Below are positions 13,439-18,249 of a stretch of DNA of 18,249 nucleotides, one piece after another. The stretch is taken from positions 1-18,249 of the forward strand of contig JAZLKM010000045.1 in assembly GCA_045597645.1 (NCBI GenBank), written 5' to 3'. This DNA is from JAKSSE01 sp045597645 (GTDB taxonomy: Bacteria > Bacillota > Clostridia > Lachnospirales > Lachnospiraceae). How positions within the stretch are numbered: the stretch's first letter is position 1; each line of letters starts with the position of its first letter. Under the pieces are notes generated by a model, which did not search any database, was not told the origin of the DNA, and saw only the letters and a list, made by a program, of their open reading frames with translations. Both the position numbers and the translations under genes were made by a program.

Positions 13439-14725
13439 ATGGCAGATTACAGATTTGAGACTTTACAGTTACACGTAGGACAGGAAAACCCAGACCCGGC
13501 ATCAGATGCAAGAGCCGTGCCGATATATGCAACAACAAGCTATGTATTCCACAATAGCCAGCATGCAGCAGATAGATTTGGACTTGCAGATGCAGGTAAC
13601 ATCTACGGAAGACTTACCAACAGCACTCAGGGAGTATTCGAGGACAGAATAGCAGCTCTTGAGGGTGGTGTTGCAGGACTTGCAGTAGCATCCGGAGCAG
13701 CAGCTATCACATATACGATTCAGGCACTGGCCAAGGCTGGCGAGCATATCGTAGCTCAGAAGACCATCTATGGAGGTACAAGCAATCTTCTGGCTAATAC
13801 ACTTCCGCTTTATGGTATAGAGGCATCATTCGTAGATGCTCACAACCTGGCAGAGGTAGAGGGCGCCATTAAGGACAACACAAAGGCAATCTATATTGAG
13901 ACACTTGGCAATCCAAACAGTGATATTCCGGATATCGACGAGATTGCAAAGATTGCACATAAGCATAACATCCCGCTTGTAATCGACAATACCTTTGGTA
14001 CACCATATCTTATCAGACCTATTGAGCATGGCGCAGACATCGTTGTTCACTCAGCTACAAAGTTCATTGGCGGACATGGAACCACACTCGGCGGTGTTAT
14101 TGTAGATGGCGGCACCTATGACTGGGCAGCAACTGGCAAGTATCCATGGATATCAGAGCCTAATCCAAGCTACCATGGTGTTAGGTTTACTGAGGCAGCA
14201 GGTAAGGCAGCATTTGTTACATATATTAGAGCAATTCTGCTTAGAGATACTGGAGCAACCATATCACCATTCGCAGCATTCCTCCTTCTGCAGGGTACTG
14301 AGACTCTGAGCCTTAGACTGGAGAGGCATGCTGAAAATGCTAAGAAGGTAGTAGACTATCTGAAGAATCATCCGCTCGTTGAGAAGGTAAATCATCCTTC
14401 ACTTGCAGATCATCCGGATCATGCACTGTATGAGAAGTATTTCCCGAATGGCGGTGCATCTATCTTCACATTCCAGATAAAGGGAGGAAGAGAGGAAGCG
14501 TTCAAATTCATTGACAATCTGCAGATATTCTCACTTTTAGCAAATGTTGCAGACGTTAAGAGCCTTGTAATACATCCGGCCTCAACAACTCACAGCCAGC
14601 TTAGTGACGAGGAACTTAATGATGTAGGAATCTATCAGAACACAATCAGACTCTCAATTGGTACAGAACATATTGATGACATCATTGCCGACCTTGAGAA
14701 TGGTTTTGCAGCAGTAGCTAAATAG
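13439..14725 (+). CDS. metY: O-acetylhomoserine sulfhydrylase (PLP-dependent, MetY type)
   Basis: A 428-residue Cys/Met metabolism PLP enzyme. It shows F-E-T-L-Q-L-H-V-G-Q at the start, Y56-G-R, S-G-A-A-A (85-89), the E-T-L-G-N-P region, D183 in V-I-D-N-T-F, and the PLP lysine K208 in S-A-T-K-F-I-G-G-H-G. The long insertion after residue 215 and the 428-residue length fit O-acetylhomoserine aminocarboxypropyltransferase rather than cystathionine enzymes of about 380-400 residues. It converts O-acetylhomoserine and sulfide to homocysteine; some members also accept O-acetylserine. GAGG precedes the ATG by 8 nt. It is the first gene after the Cys/Met-rich leader and attenuator and is followed 37 bp later by cysK. 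Confidence 0.93.
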   Translation: MADYRFETLQLHVGQENPDPASDARAVPIYATTSYVFHNSQHAADRFGLADAGNIYGRLTNSTQGVFEDRIAALEGGVAGLAVASGAAAITYTIQALAKAGEHIVAQKTIYGGTSNLLANTLPLYGIEASFVDAHNLAEVEGAIKDNTKAIYIETLGNPNSDIPDIDEIAKIAHKHNIPLVIDNTFGTPYLIRPIEHGADIVVHSATKFIGGHGTTLGGVIVDGGTYDWAATGKYPWISEPNPSYHGVRFTEAAGKAAFVTYIRAILLRDTGATISPFAAFLLLQGTETLSLRLERHAENAKKVVDYLKNHPLVEKVNHPSLADHPDHALYEKYFPNGGASIFTFQIKGGREEAFKFIDNLQIFSLLANVADVKSLVIHPASTTHSQLSDEELNDVGIYQNTIRLSIGTEHIDDIIADLENGFAAVAK

Positions 14726-14762
14726 GTGTACAATACGGGAAAATATAAAAAGGAGAATTGTC

Positions 14763-15698
14763 ATGAGCGATATAAAACAGAGCGCATCTGAGCTGATCGG
14801 TGGAACGCCACTTTTGCAGCTTAATGGATATTCAAAAAAGAGAGAGATTACTGAGGCTACAATACTTGCAAAGTTGGAGTATCTTAACCCGGCCGGATCA
14901 GTAAAGGACAGAGTGGCACTCTCGATGATCGAGGACGCAGAGGAAAAGGGACTGCTTAGGCCAGGGGCTACAATTATAGAGCCTACCAGTGGAAATACAG
15001 GTATCGGTCTTGCGTCTGTAGCTGCTGCAAAGGGTTATAAGGCAATTCTTACTCTGCCAGACACCATGAGCGTTGAGAGAAGAAACATTCTTAAGGCATA
15101 TGGTGCTGAGCTGGTACTTACCGAAGGTGCCAAGGGTATGAAAGGCGCCATTGCCAAGGCAGAGGAGCTCAACAAGGAGATTGAGGGCTCAATCATATTA
15201 GGACAGTTTGTCAATCCGGCCAATCCAAAGGTGCATAAGGCTACAACCGGACCGGAGATTTGGAATCAGACTGATGGAAAAGTAGACATTTTCGTAGCAG
15301 GAGTCGGTACCGGTGGTACGGTTACAGGTGTCGGTGAATACTTAAAGGCGCAGAATCCAAATGTGAAGGTGGTTGCTGTTGAGCCAGCTACGAGTGCAGT
15401 TCTCTCTACAGGAGTGGCAGGCGCACATAAGATTCAGGGAATCGGTGCAGGCTTTGTACCGGAAGTACTTAACACTGATATCTATGATGAAATCATCACA
15501 ATCGAGAATGATGATGCATTTGAGGAAGGCAGAGCCTTCGCAGTGTCAGAGGGTATCTTGGTAGGTATCTCGTCTGGGGCAGCACTCAAGGCAGCACAGA
15601 TACTTGCGAAGAGGCCTGAGAATAAAGGGAAGACCATTGTGGCATTGCTTCCTGACTCAGGAGATAGATATTTATCTACACCATTGTTTAACTACTAA
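14763..15698 (+). CDS. cysK: Cysteine synthase A (O-acetylserine sulfhydrylase)
   Basis: A 311-residue fold-type II PLP enzyme. The PLP lysine is K48 in N-P-A-G-S-V-K-D-R (42-50). The substrate loop T-S-G-N-T-G is at 75-80, and the phosphate-binding G-T-G-G-T-V-T-G and a late I-S-S-G-A-A segment are present. Length matches CysK. It condenses O-acetylserine with sulfide to give cysteine. AAGGAG lies 7 nt before the ATG. With metY it forms a two-gene sulfide-assimilation operon ending at a strong terminator. No serine acetyltransferase is in the window. Confidence 0.95.
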   Translation: MSDIKQSASELIGGTPLLQLNGYSKKREITEATILAKLEYLNPAGSVKDRVALSMIEDAEEKGLLRPGATIIEPTSGNTGIGLASVAAAKGYKAILTLPDTMSVERRNILKAYGAELVLTEGAKGMKGAIAKAEELNKEIEGSIILGQFVNPANPKVHKATTGPEIWNQTDGKVDIFVAGVGTGGTVTGVGEYLKAQNPNVKVVAVEPATSAVLSTGVAGAHKIQGIGAGFVPEVLNTDIYDEIITIENDDAFEEGRAFAVSEGILVGISSGAALKAAQILAKRPENKGKTIVALLPDSGDRYLSTPLFNY

Positions 15699-15704
15699 TC
15701 ATGA

Positions 15705-15737
15705 AGCCATCGCTGCATTAAAGCGATGGCTTTTTTT
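15705..15737 (+). terminator. Intrinsic terminator after cysK
   Basis: AGCCATCGCT (15705-15714) pairs perfectly with AGCGATGGCT (15722-15731) around a 7-nt loop, followed by seven T. It ends the metY-cysK operon. Confidence 0.95.
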
Positions 15738-15837
15738 ATGCCACAGAGAAGAGGAAATGAATGCAAAGTTGTAGTAAAAGTCGAATATCTGTGTATAATA
15801 TTTAAAGTTATCGTTGTTGCAAGTGAGTGAGAACAGT

Positions 15838-17427
15838 ATGCTGAAAAAAATCAAAGAAAATAGAATGTTGTGTTTTTTCGCACTGCTCCTATTGGTGGAG
15901 TTTGTGTGGATTGTATATAAGAATTTTACATGCGGTGCAGATTCTGTGGATTATGACTCTGCGAAGCTGATGGTACATGCTACGGAGATGGCGCGTACGG
16001 GTAAGCTCATGATACCAAACTGGAGATATCAGACTACACATGAGATAGACTCAGCTATGCTTCTGGCAGTGCCATTTTATGCTATGACAAAAAATGTATA
16101 TGCAGCATTTGCAATGTCTAATACTATTTTTGTACTTGTATTTGGCTATGTTATAGCGCAGCTATTGTACAACCTGGGACTTGAAATCAAATATATTGCG
16201 GCTACTTGCGCTTTGATTTTCATGCCGTGGGAGTTTGGCATGCTTGAGTATGTCAACATGCTGTTCATGAATGGCGGCCAGTACAGTATAAAGGTACTCA
16301 TACCGCTTCTCGGACTTGCAATTATTACACTTCCTAAGCAGGGAGTAAAGCACATGGTCCTGACAGCTATATATTTGTTTCTGGCTTTTCTGTGCGCATT
16401 TTCGAGTGGAATTTTCCCAATAATTGTGGGGATACTTCCACTTAGCATTATCTACTTCTACCATTGGATATTTAGGGAGAATAAGACAGAAATTTCTATC
16501 AGAAATACTGTAACTATAACACTTGGACTCACAGGATCATTTGCAGGCCTTGTGGTGCATGAGGCACTAAATATAAGCGAGCGAGGAATGGATGCGCAGC
16601 TGATTAGCTCAGATGCATTTACGGATCAGCTCCTTTTATGCTTTACAGAATATTTCAGAGTGTTCAATGCATTGCCGCATTTTGAAACACCGATTGTATC
16701 GCTCAAGGGCATTGGATACTTGATAAGATTTGTGCTGGCAGCATTTTTCTTTATTGTAGGTGCTAAATACCTCGTGGATTTTTTCAAGCGACTTATCAGG
16801 AAGGATTCTGCGAAAAAAGAGAGCTTTGTGGACTACTTAGCACTCGTGATTGTGTTTAATGTGGCAATCCATCTATTGAGCACTTACTATGCACATAGGT
16901 ACTATCTGGTAGAGATGATTTGCCTGTTGATTCTGGTTGGAATAGAGCTTCCGGAGATAGTTGCTAAAGCATCTGAAAAAATGCGTACAGCGCTTGGGCT
17001 TCTCTGGGCGGCGCTCATGCTGGGATGCTTTGTCACTTCTACCAGGTATATAAATAATGTAATAGAGAACTTTGAGTATAAGTTCTGCTACGAAATCTGT
17101 GATGAGATTGAAAGGCAGAACGTAGATAATGTTATTGTAGTCAATGATACTCAGCTTGAAGAAATATGCAGGCTGATGCTCTTAGATCAGAAATTCTCGA
17201 ACTATATGACGATTCAGGATACTTTTGTGTCATACGACTGGTACAAAAATACAAACGATGCAGATTATTATGGTGAAAGCAGCATTATGATAATAAGAAG
17301 TGGCAATGGGATATCAGATGTTTTCGGAACCGAAATTGCTGCTATATATGACTACATTACTACAGTGTCAGACTTTGATTTATATAGGGCTAACAGTGGA
17401 ACCAAGGCCATAGTGACAGAGCGATAA
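15838..17427 (+). CDS. Polytopic membrane protein, possible GT-C-type glycosyltransferase
   Basis: A 529-residue protein with about ten or more hydrophobic segments, starting with a signal-anchor-like helix (about residues 10-28). A soluble loop follows with D-S-V-D-Y-D-S-A-K and P-N-W-R-Y-Q-T-T-H-E-I-D-S. Acidic residues in the first external loop and a soluble C-terminal part after the last helix are the layout of GT-C glycosyltransferases (polyprenol-sugar dependent), but I do not recognise a specific family. I chose ATG 15838; TTG 15814 and GTG 15823 are in-frame alternatives, and no start has a strong ribosome binding site. TATAAT at 15794-15799 is a likely -10. An acyltransferase gene follows beyond the tRNA, which would fit cell-surface glycan work. 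Confidence 0.7.
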   Translation: MLKKIKENRMLCFFALLLLVEFVWIVYKNFTCGADSVDYDSAKLMVHATEMARTGKLMIPNWRYQTTHEIDSAMLLAVPFYAMTKNVYAAFAMSNTIFVLVFGYVIAQLLYNLGLEIKYIAATCALIFMPWEFGMLEYVNMLFMNGGQYSIKVLIPLLGLAIITLPKQGVKHMVLTAIYLFLAFLCAFSSGIFPIIVGILPLSIIYFYHWIFRENKTEISIRNTVTITLGLTGSFAGLVVHEALNISERGMDAQLISSDAFTDQLLLCFTEYFRVFNALPHFETPIVSLKGIGYLIRFVLAAFFFIVGAKYLVDFFKRLIRKDSAKKESFVDYLALVIVFNVAIHLLSTYYAHRYYLVEMICLLILVGIELPEIVAKASEKMRTALGLLWAALMLGCFVTSTRYINNVIENFEYKFCYEICDEIERQNVDNVIVVNDTQLEEICRLMLLDQKFSNYMTIQDTFVSYDWYKNTNDADYYGESSIMIIRSGNGISDVFGTEIAAIYDYITTVSDFDLYRANSGTKAIVTER

Positions 17428-17446
17428 TATTATTGAAATCACAGAC

Positions 17447-17475
17447 TTGACAATCATTACTATATATTCTATATT
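17447..17475 (+). promoter_or_regulatory. tRNA-Leu promoter
   Basis: TTGACA (17447-17452), exactly 17 nt, then TATATT (17470-17475): a strong promoter, with the tRNA starting about 19 nt after the predicted transcription start. Confidence 0.75.
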
Positions 17476-17500
17476 TTCCTACGGAATATTAGTAATATTT

Positions 17501-17580
17501 GCAGGCGTGGCGGAATTGGCAGACGCGCCAGGTTTAGGTCCTGGTGGGAGACCGTGCAGGTTCAAGTCCTGTCGCCTGTA
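17501..17580 (+). tRNA. tRNA-Leu (anticodon UAG)
   Basis: An 80-nt class II tRNA. The acceptor stem GCAGGCG pairs with CGCCTGT (first pair G-U), with A as discriminator. The D arm contains GGCGGAATTGGCAGACGC, the anticodon stem CCAGG/CCTGG encloses loop TTTAGGT (anticodon TAG), and there is a long variable arm (TGGGAGACCGT) and T arm GCAGG-TTCAAGT-CCTGT. CCA is not encoded. It reads CUN leucine codons. Confidence 0.95.
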
Positions 17581-17582
17581 TT

Positions 17583-17609
17583 AAGAGTCGACTGGTTCGG
17601 CTCTTTTTT
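17583..17609 (+). terminator. Terminator after tRNA-Leu
   Basis: AAGAGTCGA (17583-17591) pairs with TTCGGCTCTT (17596-17605), with one G-T wobble, and ends in six T. Confidence 0.85.
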
Positions 17610-17658
17610 AAATCGAAAAAGTGGATATAAGTGGTTTGGCTATTGAATGAGGGAATAA

Positions 17659-18249
17659 ATGAGCAAAGAGAGAATACATTATTTGGACAATGTGAGAGTG
17701 TTCGCCACTTTTCTCATAATGCAGATTCATGTAGCTGGCACTAACTGGGTAGTGGCAGAGCCTAACACATTCAGCTGGCAGGTATATAATGTGTATGACA
17801 GCTTCAGCAGATGCGCGTTGCTTGTATTCACAATGATATCTGGAGTGTTCTTCCTAGATCCCAAAAGGCCAATAGATACAAAGCGTCTGTACAGCAAGAA
17901 TCTTGTCAGAATAATTACAGCTTTTGTATTTTGGTCTGTTATGTATGCTATTGTTATACATGTAGCATTCCCAATATTAAGTCATGAGCCTATAGTGCCG
18001 CTGGAAGTGGTCAAAGAAATAATATGTGGACATTACCATCTGTGGTATCTGTTTACCATAGCAGGACTATACCTTATTACGCCATTTGTTAGATTGATTA
18101 CTGCAGATAAAAAGCTTACTGAAAAATTTATAGTACTGGCATTTATATTGGGTTCCGTAATGGATTTGCTTAAGCTGATTCCGGTTGCTGGAGAGATTAT
18201 CGAGGAAGCAATGGGAAATATGGAGGTAGGCTTCGTATTCGGATATACA
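17659..18249 (+). CDS. Acyltransferase-3 family membrane protein (N-terminal part, runs off window)
   Basis: An ATG at 17659, 4 nt after GAGGGA (17649-17654), opens 197 codons that continue past the window end. The N-terminus E-R-I-H-Y-L-D-N-V-R-V-F-A-T-F-L-I-M-Q-I-H-V matches acyltransferase-3 proteins: Y-L-D-x-x-R near the start and a conserved His (here H29) in the first helix, which is catalytically important in the family. Later F-T-M-I-S-G-V-F-F-L and G-H-Y-H-L-W-Y-L are also family landmarks. At least five transmembrane segments are visible. Such enzymes acylate sugars of cell-surface polymers or glycolipids. It may be related in function to the upstream polytopic membrane protein. Confidence 0.88.
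   Translation, partial: MSKERIHYLDNVRVFATFLIMQIHVAGTNWVVAEPNTFSWQVYNVYDSFSRCALLVFTMISGVFFLDPKRPIDTKRLYSKNLVRIITAFVFWSVMYAIVIHVAFPILSHEPIVPLEVVKEIICGHYHLWYLFTIAGLYLITPFVRLITADKKLTEKFIVLAFILGSVMDLLKLIPVAGEIIEEAMGNMEVGFVFGYT

Noticed and set aside
17485..17499. Repeated AATATT before tRNA-Leu as an operator
   Set aside because: It is short and AT-rich, so chance is a sufficient explanation.

Overview
The window reads as chromosomal DNA of a low-to-moderate-GC Gram-positive anaerobe of the Clostridia, most likely Lachnospiraceae. This is inferred from AAGGAG-type ribosome binding sites, TTGACA-type promoters, the feoA/feoB/Cys-rich small protein arrangement beside a short DtxR-like repressor, a stand-alone BioY, a YitT protein and a GH115-like enzyme. 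No insertion sequence, phage gene or CRISPR array is visible.

Layout. (1) 1-700: the 3' end of a magnesium-transport P-type ATPase (mgtA), a 49-residue membrane protein, and a short stretch that may hold a decayed gene. (2) 666-3823: a ferrous iron locus. A DtxR-family repressor diverges from feoA, feoB and a FeoB-associated Cys-rich peptide. Two near-identical inverted repeats (GTTAG-N6-CTAAC) lie upstream of feoA and of feoB. (3) 3868-6918: a reverse-strand YitT-type membrane protein, and a reverse bioY-DUF1284 pair that diverges from birA. Repeated GTTTACAAT boxes fill the bioY/birA intergenic region. (4) 6933-7571: an unrecognised reverse gene. (5) 7711-13026: an NAD-binding SDR protein, an ABC half-transporter, a GH115-like glycosidase and a cyclase-family hydrolase, ending at a strong terminator. 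(6) 13101-15737: a sulfur amino acid operon, metY-cysK, behind its own promoter and a long leader. (7) 15838-18249: a polytopic membrane protein of unknown function, tRNA-Leu(UAG), and the start of an acyltransferase-3 gene that runs off the window.

The most striking feature is the metY-cysK leader. It encodes a 35-residue peptide whose codons 11-17 read M-M-C-C-C-R-M and whose end reads C-C-A-stop. It is followed by an intrinsic terminator whose 5' arm can pair over 10 bp with a segment just downstream of the Cys codons. This is the architecture of ribosome-mediated transcription attenuation, here apparently sensing cysteine and perhaps methionine. The leader contains no T-box or SAM-riboswitch signature that I can see.

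Metal and vitamin uptake dominate the first third (Mg2+, Fe2+, biotin). Each uptake system sits next to its likely regulator or cis site, and each is accompanied by a very small or little-studied partner protein.
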